Source: JAEUNJ01 sp052035955 (lineage in GTDB: Bacteria; Pseudomonadota; Gammaproteobacteria; Burkholderiales; Rhodocyclaceae). Taken from it: DNA of 64,000 nt. Position numbers and translations under genes: made by a program. The DNA is taken from the NCBI GenBank assembly GCA_052035955.1, contig JBPOHD010000019.1, positions 1 to 64,000 of the forward strand, read 5' to 3'. Below are positions 24,254-31,681 of the stretch, piece after piece (position 1 is the first letter of the stretch; each line of letters begins with the position of its first letter). The notes beneath the pieces are model-generated. The model searched no databases, was not told the DNA's origin, and worked only from the letters and a program-made list of their open reading frames with translations.

Positions 24254-24598
24254 GTGACCTGCCCGACTTTTCGGACCAATGATTTCTGCAAAGATGGCCC
24301 TTCGAAAGGAAGGAAGACCCGATCGACGCGTATCCCCTGCTCGGAGTCGGCTTTCGCCGAGCTCGTGCTCTGGCGGTTGCCCAAACCGGCGGAGGGATCG
24401 GCCCATGGTTTCAAGTATCGGCTTGCCTATGTGGTTCGCGGCGAGTGCGTTCTCCGGTACGACAACGAGGTAGGTAAAGGCGATCATCGGCATGCGGACG
24501 GAATCGAAAGCGCCTACGCGTTCACGACGCCGGAGAACTTGATTGCCGACTTCCAACGTGACATGGAGAGGTGGAACGATGAAAACCGTGACGCTTGA
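24254..24598 (+). CDS. DUF6516 family protein (possible toxin-like partner), 5' end uncertain
   Basis: The C-terminal 80 residues match DUF6516: ELVLWRLPKPAEGSAHGFKY, then YDNEVGKGDHRH and AYAFTTPENLIADF. The N-terminus is doubtful. The open frame begins at a GTG (24254) with no clear Shine-Dalgarno. A more family-like beginning (ATG 24279, MISAKMALRKEGR) is in another frame, so a frameshift near 24310-24330 is possible. It overlaps the following helix-turn-helix gene by 20 bp. Such overlapping DUF6516/HTH pairs resemble toxin-antitoxin modules; that function is inference. Confidence 0.65.
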   Translation: MTCPTFRTNDFCKDGPSKGRKTRSTRIPCSESAFAELVLWRLPKPAEGSAHGFKYRLAYVVRGECVLRYDNEVGKGDHRHADGIESAYAFTTPENLIADFQRDMERWNDENRDA

Positions 24599-24926
24599 CG
24601 TCAGCGCCCCGTCGGAGGCGATGGCAGACTTCGTCCAGGCTTGGAAGACGGGCAAACCGCAACGGTCCGCCCGCATCAGCTTCGCCACGCCTGAACTCCT
24701 CTGGAAGGTGCTTACCGAAAAGCGATGGGAGCTTCTCAAGGCAATGTGCGGGGCGGGTCCGATGTCGATTCGCGAGGCTGCCCGTCGGGTTGGCCGGGAC
24801 GTGAAGGCGGTTCACGGAGACGTAACGGCGCTGCTGAACGCTGGCGTGCTCGAACGCACGGAGGAGGGCAGGATCGTCTTTCCGTTCGAGGCCGTGAAGG
24901 TCGAGTTCCTGTTGCAGGCGGCATAG
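24579..24926 (+). CDS. Helix-turn-helix protein paired with DUF6516 (antitoxin-like)
   Basis: The 115-residue protein has a winged-helix/MarR-like DNA-binding region in its second half: LLKAMCGAGPMSIREAARRV, then DVKAVHGDVTALLNAGVLER and a wing TEEGRIVFPF. The start at 24579 has a good Shine-Dalgarno (GGAGAGG) inside the end of the DUF6516 gene. Proteins of this type are annotated as putative DNA-binding partners of DUF6516. Autoregulation is likely but not demonstrated. Confidence 0.78.
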   Translation: MKTVTLDVSAPSEAMADFVQAWKTGKPQRSARISFATPELLWKVLTEKRWELLKAMCGAGPMSIREAARRVGRDVKAVHGDVTALLNAGVLERTEEGRIVFPFEAVKVEFLLQAA

Positions 24927-25333
24927 GACGCCCGTCCGGCGGGGGCGGAGCCGGCAGTCGGGCGAACCCGCGAAACGCAGCGCAGGCGGGCCATGGACCC
25001 ATCGACCGCCAACCCGACCCGGTCCGACAGGGGGCAGCGTCCGATGATGGTGTGTGATGGAAGGCTTTCGCGCCGCGTGCGGCGCTCCTGCAGGGCGGCA
25101 TCTGCGGAGACCTCTCGGCCGGAGACGACCCGGATTCCGCGCCATCGTCTTTCGGTCGCGGAGGGCGCGCTTCCCTGTCGTTGGTCGCACGGGCCGATCG
25201 GCCAGCCCGTTCTCGCCCCCGCCTTGAGTCCTTTCGCGCGAACCGTGGGCGAAGAAAAACGGCACCGGTCTCCCGGTGCCGTTTCGGTTCACTGCATCGA
25301 CGCCGGGCGCGGGGCCCGGCGGACTATGCGTCG
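24927..25333. other. Intergenic region with a degenerate REP unit and a terminator
   Basis: The 407 bases hold no gene I can support. A REP-like unit (CGCGCCGCGTGCGGCGCTCCTGCA) lies at 25068-25094, and a strong terminator for the minus-strand cytochrome gene at 25257-25284. The rest is GC-rich and featureless. Confidence 0.5.
25257..25284 (-). terminator. Rho-independent terminator of the cytochrome operon
   Basis: The 11-bp stem AACGGCACCGG/CCGGTGCCGTT with a 4-base loop is followed on the minus strand by TTTTTCTTC. It lies about 50 bp beyond the cytochrome c stop. Confidence 0.85.
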
Positions 25334-25711
25334 TTACTTCGCCAGCCCGAGGATCCAGGCCACGAGGCGCTTGGCGTCGGCCTCGGAGATGGCGACGCCG
25401 TTGGGCGGCATGGCGATGCCGCTGGCCTGGTCCTTCCAGTGGCGGTTGTAGGGCGAGGTGCCGCCCATGACCGCCTCGGTCAGGTTCTTCTGGGCGTCCT
25501 TGTCGTACTTGTAGCGGGCGGCGACGGCGGTCCAGGGCGGGCCGACGGGGTTCAGGCCCTCGGGGCCCTTGGCGCCGGCCTCGACGGCATGGCAGATGAA
25601 GCAGCCGGACTTGATGCCCAGGTTGCGCATCTCCTTGTCGTTGTCGTCGGCGAGGGCGGGGGCAGCGAAGGCGGCGGCCAGGATCAGGGCGGCGGGGAAT
25701 CGGGATTTCAT
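25334..25711 (-). CDS. Class I cytochrome c (c551-like)
   Basis: Periplasmic monohaem electron carrier, 125 residues. A signal peptide covers about 1-21 (SRFPAALILAAAFAAPALA). The haem site is CFICH near residue 37, and an axial methionine is likely in GIAMPPNGVAISEADA near 102. I chose ATG 25711, behind GGAGCACCC, over an upstream in-frame ATG at 25753 that would precede the signal peptide. It follows the dihaem cytochrome gene by 46 bp and ends at a strong terminator, so the two form an operon. Confidence 0.88.
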   Translation of the reverse strand: MKSRFPAALILAAAFAAPALADDNDKEMRNLGIKSGCFICHAVEAGAKGPEGLNPVGPPWTAVAARYKYDKDAQKNLTEAVMGGTSPYNRHWKDQASGIAMPPNGVAISEADAKRLVAWILGLAK

Positions 25712-25757
25712 CGGGTGCTCCTTGGCAGATGTCGATGGCGAATGGTAGTCCATGGGC

Positions 25758-26465
25758 TCACTGGGCGCCGGACAGGATCCACTGCACGAGGGTGCGGACG
25801 CTGCCCTCGGGCACTTCCTGGGACATGGGCGGCATGGGCGTCTTGCCCCAGTTGCCGAAGCCGCCCTTCATGACCTTGGCGACCAGCTTGGCCTCGGCCT
25901 TCTTGTCCTTGGCATACTTGGCGGCGACCTCGCGGAAGCCGGGCCCCACGTTGCGGCTGTCGATGTTGTGGCAGGACATGCAGGTGGATTTCTTGGCCAG
26001 TTCCTCGAAGGGACTGCGCGGCCGGTCGGGGGAGGCCTCGCGGCGGGTCTCCAGGTAGGCCTTGATGGCCCACACCGCCTCCTGGGGCAGGATGCCCTCG
26101 AAGGGCGGCATGTAGACGGCGCCGTTGCGCACCTTGCCGCGGTAGACGGACTGCAGGTAGTACTGGTCGGTCTCCGCATCGATGTCCAGCTTGCGCAGGT
26201 CGGGCGCGATGCCGCCGCTGATGGCCTCGAGGCCGTGGCAGCGGGCGCAGTTCTGGTTGTAGGCCGAGGTGCCGATGCGGATGGCCTCTGCGTCGCCCCG
26301 GTAGGGGTTGGCGTCGCGCCTGGCGTCGCCCAGGGGCTTCAGGGTGCTCACGTCGACCAGTTGCGGCGTCACGTCGCCGTGGGCGAGGGCGGCGGGACTG
26401 CCCGCCAGGGACAGGATGGTGGCCAGCGCGGCAAGGGCGGCGGCCGGCAGCGGGTTCGATTTCAC
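25758..26465 (-). CDS. Dihaem cytochrome c: PedF (c-550)-like domain fused to a second cytochrome domain
   Basis: Periplasmic electron carrier of 235 residues. The signal peptide is residues 1-29. The first haem domain starts HGDVTPQLVDVSTL and has CARCHGLEAISGGIAPDLR with a distal VYMPPFEG, which is the pattern of cytochrome c-550 PedF, the partner of PQQ-dependent alcohol dehydrogenases. A second domain follows with CMSCHNIDSRNVGPGF and TPMPPMS, like c551. PedF itself normally has only the first, so this is a fusion. I used GTG 26465, behind GGAGGAG, which puts the signal peptide at the N-terminus. No alcohol dehydrogenase is nearby. Confidence 0.85.
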   Translation of the reverse strand: MKSNPLPAAALAALATILSLAGSPAALAHGDVTPQLVDVSTLKPLGDARRDANPYRGDAEAIRIGTSAYNQNCARCHGLEAISGGIAPDLRKLDIDAETDQYYLQSVYRGKVRNGAVYMPPFEGILPQEAVWAIKAYLETRREASPDRPRSPFEELAKKSTCMSCHNIDSRNVGPGFREVAAKYAKDKKAEAKLVAKVMKGGFGNWGKTPMPPMSQEVPEGSVRTLVQWILSGAQ

Positions 26466-26590
26466 GGGGACTCCTCCGGTGTGGGTGGTGGGGGAGACGG
26501 TGCGTTCCGCCTCCGGGACGGGGAGAGCTTTAGCACAGGGCATGCCACCCATGCGGGAAGCCTCGACAATTGCCCTTTGAACCGATTCAC

Positions 26591-26670
26591 GGGGCCGGCT
26601 GGGGAATTTCCGGCCCCATCTGTGCAAACTTGGCTCGGTAACTGTGCCAAATTGGATCGCCCGATCCAAT
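26591..26670. promoter_or_regulatory. Possible regulatory region: tandem 14-bp sites 22 bp apart plus a 20-bp palindrome
   Basis: CTGTGCAAACTTGG (26620-26633) and CTGTGCCAAATTGG (26642-26655) differ at two positions and are exactly 22 bp apart. ATTGGATCG-CC-CGATCCAAT (26651-26670) is a perfect palindrome overlapping the second site, 16 bp past the FAH-family gene. GGGGCCGG and CCGGCCCC at 26591-26617 form an 8-bp hairpin. All lie 125-205 bp ahead of the dihaem cytochrome gene. Operator or terminator roles are both open. Confidence 0.4.
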
Positions 26671-26685
26671 GCCCACCTGTTTCCT

Positions 26686-27480
26686 TCAGGTATCTCCGGG
26701 CCCGGTCGCCGGGCGGCGGAAAACGTTCGCCAGGCGGCCGATGCCGGCGATCGACACCTCCACGGTCTCGCCCTCGCGCAGGGCCCCGGCGCCGACGGAG
26801 GTGCCGCAGGCGATCAGGTCCCCCGGTTCGAGGCGCATGTCCCGGGAGAGGAGGCTGACGATCTCCAGGGGGGAGAAGAACATGTCGGCGACCGGGTAGT
26901 CCTGGCGCAGTTGGCCGCCGACCCGCGCCTCGACGCGCAGGCCGGCCGGGTCCAGGCCGGTGGCGATGGCGGGGCCGAAGACGCCGAAGCCGTCGAAGCT
27001 CTTGGCCCGGGTCCAGTGCACGAAGGCCGGGTCCAGGCGCATCAGGTCGCGGGCGGTGACGTCGTTCACGCAGGTGTAGCCGAAGACGCAGGAGGCGGCC
27101 TCGCCGACGGTGACGTCCTTGCAGCCGCGGCCGATGACGATGCCCAGTTCGGCCTCGAAGACCACCTGGCCTTCGTAGCCGGCCGGCCGCAGGATGTCGT
27201 CGCCGTGGGCCGCGTGGCAACTGGCGGCCTTGAGGAAGTAGAGGGGATGCTCGGGGCGCTTGAGGCCTTCCCTGGCGGCCCGCTCGGCGAAGTTGTTCCA
27301 CAGGCCGATGAACTTGGCCGGCCGGCAGGGCGGCAGCAGGCGGACGTCGGCGAGGGGGATGTGCCGGCCGGTGGGCGCCGATCCCGAGAACATGTCGCCG
27401 GCATGCTCGGCGACGGCCTCGCCGTCGAGGATGCCGAAGCCCTCGGCTCCCGCCCAGGCGTAGCGCACCCAGAGGGTCAT
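26686..27480 (-). CDS. Fumarylacetoacetate hydrolase family protein
   Basis: Cytoplasmic metal-dependent C-C hydrolase or isomerase of 264 residues. The FAH-fold metal site is visible as VFEAELGIVIGRG (E-x-E near 112) and NDVTARDL (near 139). GDLIACGTSVGAGALREGE near 225 is typical of the 2-hydroxyhepta-2,4-dienedioate isomerase/fumarylpyruvate hydrolase branch. It sits 13 bp downstream of a thiazoline-carboxylate-hydrolase-like gene in the same orientation. The substrate cannot be assigned; a ring-cleavage product is likely given the aromatic context. Confidence 0.88.
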   Translation of the reverse strand: MTLWVRYAWAGAEGFGILDGEAVAEHAGDMFSGSAPTGRHIPLADVRLLPPCRPAKFIGLWNNFAERAAREGLKRPEHPLYFLKAASCHAAHGDDILRPAGYEGQVVFEAELGIVIGRGCKDVTVGEAASCVFGYTCVNDVTARDLMRLDPAFVHWTRAKSFDGFGVFGPAIATGLDPAGLRVEARVGGQLRQDYPVADMFFSPLEIVSLLSRDMRLEPGDLIACGTSVGAGALREGETVEVSIAGIGRLANVFRRPATGPGDT

Positions 27481-27493
27481 CGGCCGGATGTCC

Positions 27494-27985
27494 TCAGGCC
27501 GCCGTGACGAAGCGCCGGGTGCAGGTGGCGTCGCCGGCCGGCAGGGCGCTTTCCGTGACCACGCCCAACTTCGGCGAAACGGTCCGGGCGGTGGCCTGGA
27601 ACCAGCGGTCGCAGCTGGCCTGGCAGGTGTGGGGCACGCCGTGCGCGCGGAAGCTGTCCGGCCAGGGGCAGGCTTCGTGGATCAGCAGCCAGTCCCGGCC
27701 GTCGGCGGCCATGCGGGCCTTCTCGCCCATCACCTCGCTGGCCCGGACCAGGGAGAAGACCAGCTTCTCCACGTCCTCCGGCTTGCCGCCCCGGTCGGCG
27801 AACATGCGCCCGGTGCCCTCGCCGATGCGCTCGTAGAAGCGCAGTTCCAGTTCCATCGCCTTCTCCTCGCCGAGGGCCTCGGCGACGGTCTTGCGCCAGC
27901 CGTGGAAGAAGTCGTGGGTGATGCGGATCATGGACTGCCAGTCCCGGGTCCTGCGCTCCAGCAGCTTGTCGGTGTCGTCGGCCAT
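27494..27985 (-). CDS. L-2-amino-thiazoline-4-carboxylate hydrolase-like protein
   Basis: The 163-residue protein has an alpha-helical N-terminal half. Its cysteine-containing C-terminal pattern is HEACPWPDSFRAHGVPHTC, followed by a QASCDRWF stretch and a GDATCTRRF ending. This resembles the ATC hydrolase family (PF14196), whose characterised members open a cyclic amide. The match is by pattern only, so the enzymatic activity is uncertain. It lies 13 bp before the FAH-family gene, so the two are probably co-transcribed. A GGAGGA Shine-Dalgarno precedes the ATG. Confidence 0.6.
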   Translation of the reverse strand: MADDTDKLLERRTRDWQSMIRITHDFFHGWRKTVAEALGEEKAMELELRFYERIGEGTGRMFADRGGKPEDVEKLVFSLVRASEVMGEKARMAADGRDWLLIHEACPWPDSFRAHGVPHTCQASCDRWFQATARTVSPKLGVVTESALPAGDATCTRRFVTAA

Positions 27986-28113
27986 GCTGTCCTCCTCCGG
28001 TGCCTGCCGCTATGGCGCGGCTTGTCGAACGATGGATGCTACGCGCTCCACCCGGGTCGGCGCAACGGGGCCGGGGCGCCGTGCCGGGGAGAAGGCGCGA
28101 CCGGGGCGCCGCG

Positions 28114-28638
28114 CTAGGGCGCCGGCGGCCCCGGGTGCCGATACACGTGGTAGGTGCCGCCGCGGAAGGGCATGGCCCGCTCGAAGCGGGCGCCGACGGC
28201 CCGGGCCAGGGCGATGGAGGGGCCGTTGTCGGCATGGATCAGGCTGATCAGGCGCAGGTCCGGCAGGCACTCCGCCGCCATGGCCTGCACGGCGCGCGCC
28301 GCCTCGGATGCGAAACCCCTGCCCCAGTACGGCCGGGCCAGGGCCCACTTGATCTCGGGCTCCGGCCACTCCTTCGGATACCAGGGCCCGGCGATGCCCA
28401 GCACCCGGCCGCTCGCCGCCTCCTCCAGCACGTAGGGCCCGTAGCCGAGCCGCGCCCAATGGCGATGGACGGCGCCGACCATGCGTTGTGTCTGCTCCGG
28501 GGCCAGGGGCTGCAGGGTGGTGAAGCGGACGGCTTCGGCGTCACCGTAGTAGTCGTGGAGCGCCTCCCAATCCCCATCGAGGGCGAAGCGCAGGCGGAGG
28601 CGGGCGGAGCGGAGGGATTCGGGAATCAGGTGGCTCAT
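28114..28638 (-). CDS. GNAT-family N-acetyltransferase (RimJ/RimL type)
   Basis: Acetyl-CoA-dependent N-acetyltransferase, 174 residues. RimJ/L-type features are SARLRLRFALDGDWEALHDY at the start, EIKWALARPYWGRGFASEAA (the pyrophosphate-binding loop with GRGFASEA near 103) and a late HADNGPSIALARAVGARFE. It begins 6 bp after the LysR gene, in the same orientation, so it is likely in the same transcript. The acceptor substrate is unknown. Confidence 0.87.
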   Translation of the reverse strand: MSHLIPESLRSARLRLRFALDGDWEALHDYYGDAEAVRFTTLQPLAPEQTQRMVGAVHRHWARLGYGPYVLEEAASGRVLGIAGPWYPKEWPEPEIKWALARPYWGRGFASEAARAVQAMAAECLPDLRLISLIHADNGPSIALARAVGARFERAMPFRGGTYHVYRHPGPPAP

Positions 28639-28644
28639 CTCTGC

Positions 28645-29550
28645 CTAGACGGTGAAAAGGGACGCGAACTGCTGCCGGAGCCAGCGGTTGCCGGCGTCGG
28701 CGTGGAAGCGCTCGTGCCAGCACTGCTTGACGTCGAAGGCGGGGATGGGGATGGGCACGGGCAGCAGCTTGATGTCGTTGTGGCGGGAGAGCTGGCTGCC
28801 GACGCTGTGGGGCACCAGGGCGATCAGGTCGGTGGTGGCCACGATGCTGGGCAGGACGAGGAAGTTCTGCACCCGCAGCACGATGCGGCTTTCCAGGCCG
28901 TGCTCGATCAGGGCCCGCTCGATGATGCCGTGGCCGGTGCCGGCCGGCGTGACAATGGCATGGGAGGCGGCGGCGAAGCGGCGCGCCGTGAGGCGCTCGC
29001 CGATCTCCGGGTGGTCCCGGCGGACGACGCAGACGTAGTGCTCGCGGAAGAGGCGCTGCTGGTAGAAGCCTGCGCGGAAGTCGGGCAGGTTGCCCACGGC
29101 CAGGTCCACCTCGCCCTGCTTCATCGCCTCCTGCGCCGCCTCCGGCGGCATGGGCAGGGTGCGGATGCGCACGCCCGGCGCCTCGCGGCTCAGGCGCTCC
29201 AGCAGGCGGGGCAGGAAGTAGGCCTCGCCCAGGTCGGTGAGGTAGAGGACGAAGCTGCGCTCCGAGGCCGCCGGATCGAAGCCCTGGTCCTCGGACAGGG
29301 CGGCGCGGATGCTGGCCAGGGCCTGGCGCAGGGGGCCGGCGATGCGCTGGGCGTAGGGGGTGGGGGCCACGCCCTGGCCGAGGCGCACGAACAGGCGGTC
29401 GCCGGTGGCCTGGCGCAGGCGGGCGACGGCGTTGCTCACCGCCGGCTGGGAGAGCCCCAGGCGCTCGGCGGCCCGGCTGATGCTCCCCTCGGCGAGCACG
29501 GCGTCGAAGACCACCAGCAGGTTGAAGTCGAATCCGGAGATATTCAGCAT
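28645..29550 (-). CDS. LysR-family transcriptional regulator
   Basis: DNA-binding regulator of 301 residues. The winged helix-turn-helix is at about 5-65 (LLVVFDAVLAEGSISRAAER, then LGLSQPAVSNAVARLR), followed by a periplasmic-binding-protein-like effector domain. I chose the ATG at 29550, which gives the usual short LysR N-terminus, although the frame is open for another 198 bp. It is divergent from the acyl-adenylate ligase gene, and a T-N11-A inverted repeat stands between them. It therefore probably controls the ligase/monooxygenase/reductase genes. The co-inducer would be the aromatic acid of that pathway (inference). Confidence 0.9.
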   Translation of the reverse strand: MLNISGFDFNLLVVFDAVLAEGSISRAAERLGLSQPAVSNAVARLRQATGDRLFVRLGQGVAPTPYAQRIAGPLRQALASIRAALSEDQGFDPAASERSFVLYLTDLGEAYFLPRLLERLSREAPGVRIRTLPMPPEAAQEAMKQGEVDLAVGNLPDFRAGFYQQRLFREHYVCVVRRDHPEIGERLTARRFAAASHAIVTPAGTGHGIIERALIEHGLESRIVLRVQNFLVLPSIVATTDLIALVPHSVGSQLSRHNDIKLLPVPIPIPAFDVKQCWHERFHADAGNRWLRQQFASLFTV

Positions 29551-29571
29551 GTGAATGAATTGTATTTCCGC

Positions 29572-29593
29572 TATTTGCTGGAAGCAAAAATAC
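29572..29593. promoter_or_regulatory. Candidate LysR-binding site
   Basis: TTTGC-TGGAA-GCAAA at 29574-29588 is a perfect inverted repeat containing the LysR-type T-N11-A core, extended outward by TAT and AATA. It lies 22 bp ahead of the LysR ATG, a usual place for an autoregulatory site. The region 29551-29849 otherwise contains a long inverted repeat. Confidence 0.5.
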
Positions 29594-29640
29594 TTCGCGT
29601 CTAAAGTGTGGCGCAGTTGAGTAGAACCCAGATGGAGAAT

Positions 29641-29787
29641 CCTCACCGCGGAGGTCGCGGAGGTCGCGGAGGATGAACGGTGGCGTGCCGGCGTCCGCCG
29701 GCGCGCCCGGCGGGACGGCGGAACGCGATTCACGGGGCTTCGGTGCATTGCCTCGCCCTGCGACCTCCGTGTCCTCCGTGGTGAAAC
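29641..29787. repeat. Long inverted repeat, copy 7
   Basis: The left arm from 29641 reads CCTCACCGCGGAGGTCGCGG. The right arm ends CTCCGTGTCCTCCGTGGTGAA (about 29764-29787). It lies between the LysR gene and the ligase gene, so a divergent transcript towards the ligase may carry it as a leader hairpin. Confidence 0.78.
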
Positions 29788-29849
29788 GGCAGGATTTTCC
29801 GGGCCCGACGAGGCCGCCGGCCATGACCGGCGCCGAAAGGAGGAGTGCG

Positions 29850-31511
29850 ATGCTCGAAGGCTGCGTACCCTGGCCGGCCGACCTGGCCGCCCGTTACCGT
29901 GCCGCCGGCTGGTGGGAGGGCCTCACCCTGCCGGAAATGCTGGCCCGCAGCGCGGCCCGGCATCTGGACAAGACGGCCCTGGTGGCCGGCGACCGGCGCC
30001 TGTCCTACCGGGACCTGGTGGAGGCCTCCGACCGGCTGGCCTGCGGTTTCCTGGACGCCGGCCTGGGGCCCCGGGACCGGGTCGTGGTGCAGCTGCCCAA
30101 CGGGCCCGAGTTCGTCTTCGTTTACTTCGCCCTGACGCGCATCGGCGCCATTCCCGTGATGGCCCTGCGCGCCCACCGCCACACGGAAGTGCGGCACTTC
30201 GTGCGCGCCTCCGGCGCGGCGGCCTACGTGATCCCGGACCGCCTCGGCAGCTTCGACTACCGGGAGATGGCGGCCGAGGTCCGGGCCGAGTCGCCGGGCC
30301 TGCGCCAGGTGTTCGTGGCCGGCGAGCCGGGCCCGGGGCAGGCCGACCTGCGGACCATGGTCGCCGCGCCCCTGGACGCCGGCGCGGCGAAGGCGCGCCT
30401 CGACGCCCTGCGCCCGGACCCGGGCGAGGTGGCGACCATGCTGCTCTCCGGCGGCACCACGTCGCTGTCCAAGCTGATTCCCCGCACCCACGACGACTAC
30501 GTGCTCAACGCCCGGCTCTGCGGCAGCGCCTCGGGCTTCGGCGAGGGCACGGTGTTCCTGGCCATCCTGCCCCTGGGCCACAACTACAACCTGGCCTCGC
30601 CGGGCATGCTCGGCACCTGGTACCACGGCGGGAAGGTGGTGCTCGCCGCCTCGGGCGACCCGGCGGAGGTCTTCGGCCTGGTGGAACGGGAACGGGTGAC
30701 GACCATAGCCGCCGTCGTGCCCCTGATCGCCAACTGGCTCAATTCGCCGGTGCCCCTGGCCCACGACCTGTCCTCGCTGGTCGCGATCCAGAACGGTGGC
30801 GCCCGCCTGGCGCCGGAACTGCGCAGCCGCCTGCGCGAGCGCTTCGGTTGCATGCCCCAGGAGATCTACGGCACGGCCGAGGGGCTGATCAACATCGTGC
30901 CCCTGGATGCGCCGGAGGAGATGGTCCTGCACAGCTCGGGCGCCCCCGTGTGCCCGGACGACGAGATCAGGGTGATCGACGACGAGGGCAACGAGGTGCC
31001 GGACGGCACCCAGGGCGAACTGGCGACGCGCGGGCCGTACACGATCCACGGCTACTACAACGCCCCCGACAAGAACGCCGAGGCCTTCACCCGCGACGGC
31101 TTCTACCGCATGGGCGACATCGTCCGCAAGCAGGGCCGCTACGTCTTCACCGAGGGGCGCAAGAAGGACCTGATCAACCGGGGCGGGGAGAAGATCAGCT
31201 GCGAGGAGGTGGAGAACCTGATCTTCGGCCACCCCAAGGTCAAGGCCGTGACGCTGGTGGCCATGCCCGATCCGGTCTTCGGCGAGAAGGCCTGCGCCTT
31301 CGTGATTCCCAAGGAGGGCCAGAGCCTGGCCTTCGACGAACTGATCGCCTTCCTGCGCGGCCAGAACATCGCCAGCTTCAAGCTGCCCGAGCGGCTGGAG
31401 GTGGTGCCCGAGTTTCCCCTGAGTCCGGTGGGCAAGATCCTCAAGCGCCAGCTCCGGGAGGCGATCGTGGCGAAGATGGAAAGGGAGGCGGCCGGCAGCC
31501 ACGGCATGTAG
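29850..31511 (+). CDS. Aryl acid-AMP/CoA ligase (EntE/2,3-dihydroxybenzoate-AMP ligase-like; possibly 2-aminobenzoate- or salicylate-activating)
   Basis: Adenylate-forming enzyme of 553 residues. The A3-type motif is LLSGGTTSLSKLIPRTHDDY (near 195), then QEIYGTAEGLINIV near 337, the motif MGDIVRKQGRYVFTEGRKKD near 417 and the C-terminal catalytic-lysine region SPVGKILKRQL. SGGTTSLSKLIPRTH and the AEGLI stretch are hallmarks of aryl-acid ligases related to EntE and SdgA. It starts the module containing an aryl-CoA monooxygenase homologue, so it likely activates a 2-substituted benzoate. ATG 29850 follows AAAGGAGGAG; the longer frame lies in the inverted repeat. Its TAG stop is contributed by a REP unit. 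Confidence 0.85.
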   Translation: MLEGCVPWPADLAARYRAAGWWEGLTLPEMLARSAARHLDKTALVAGDRRLSYRDLVEASDRLACGFLDAGLGPRDRVVVQLPNGPEFVFVYFALTRIGAIPVMALRAHRHTEVRHFVRASGAAAYVIPDRLGSFDYREMAAEVRAESPGLRQVFVAGEPGPGQADLRTMVAAPLDAGAAKARLDALRPDPGEVATMLLSGGTTSLSKLIPRTHDDYVLNARLCGSASGFGEGTVFLAILPLGHNYNLASPGMLGTWYHGGKVVLAASGDPAEVFGLVERERVTTIAAVVPLIANWLNSPVPLAHDLSSLVAIQNGGARLAPELRSRLRERFGCMPQEIYGTAEGLINIVPLDAPEEMVLHSSGAPVCPDDEIRVIDDEGNEVPDGTQGELATRGPYTIHGYYNAPDKNAEAFTRDGFYRMGDIVRKQGRYVFTEGRKKDLINRGGEKISCEEVENLIFGHPKVKAVTLVAMPDPVFGEKACAFVIPKEGQSLAFDELIAFLRGQNIASFKLPERLEVVPEFPLSPVGKILKRQLREAIVAKMEREAAGSHGM

Positions 31512-31622
31512 GAGCGGCGACCCCGCCGCGATGCAGTGGGGATGGCAGCAACCACGTCGTTGGCCATGCGCCCACGGCGGGTGGATGGATGGATGTTGCA
31601 GGCGCGGCGTCCCGCCGCGATG
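31508..31622. repeat. Two REP-like units after the ligase gene
   Basis: A canonical unit starts TGTAGGAGCGGCG at 31508. Its TAG is the stop codon of the upstream ligase gene. A degenerate unit (GCAGGCGCGGCGTCCCGCCGCGATGG) lies at about 31597-31622. Confidence 0.7.
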
Positions 31623-31681
31623 GAGGCCCGCCGGCTTGGCCCCGGGCAAGGAAGACAACGACCGACAAGGGCAGCAAGGAC

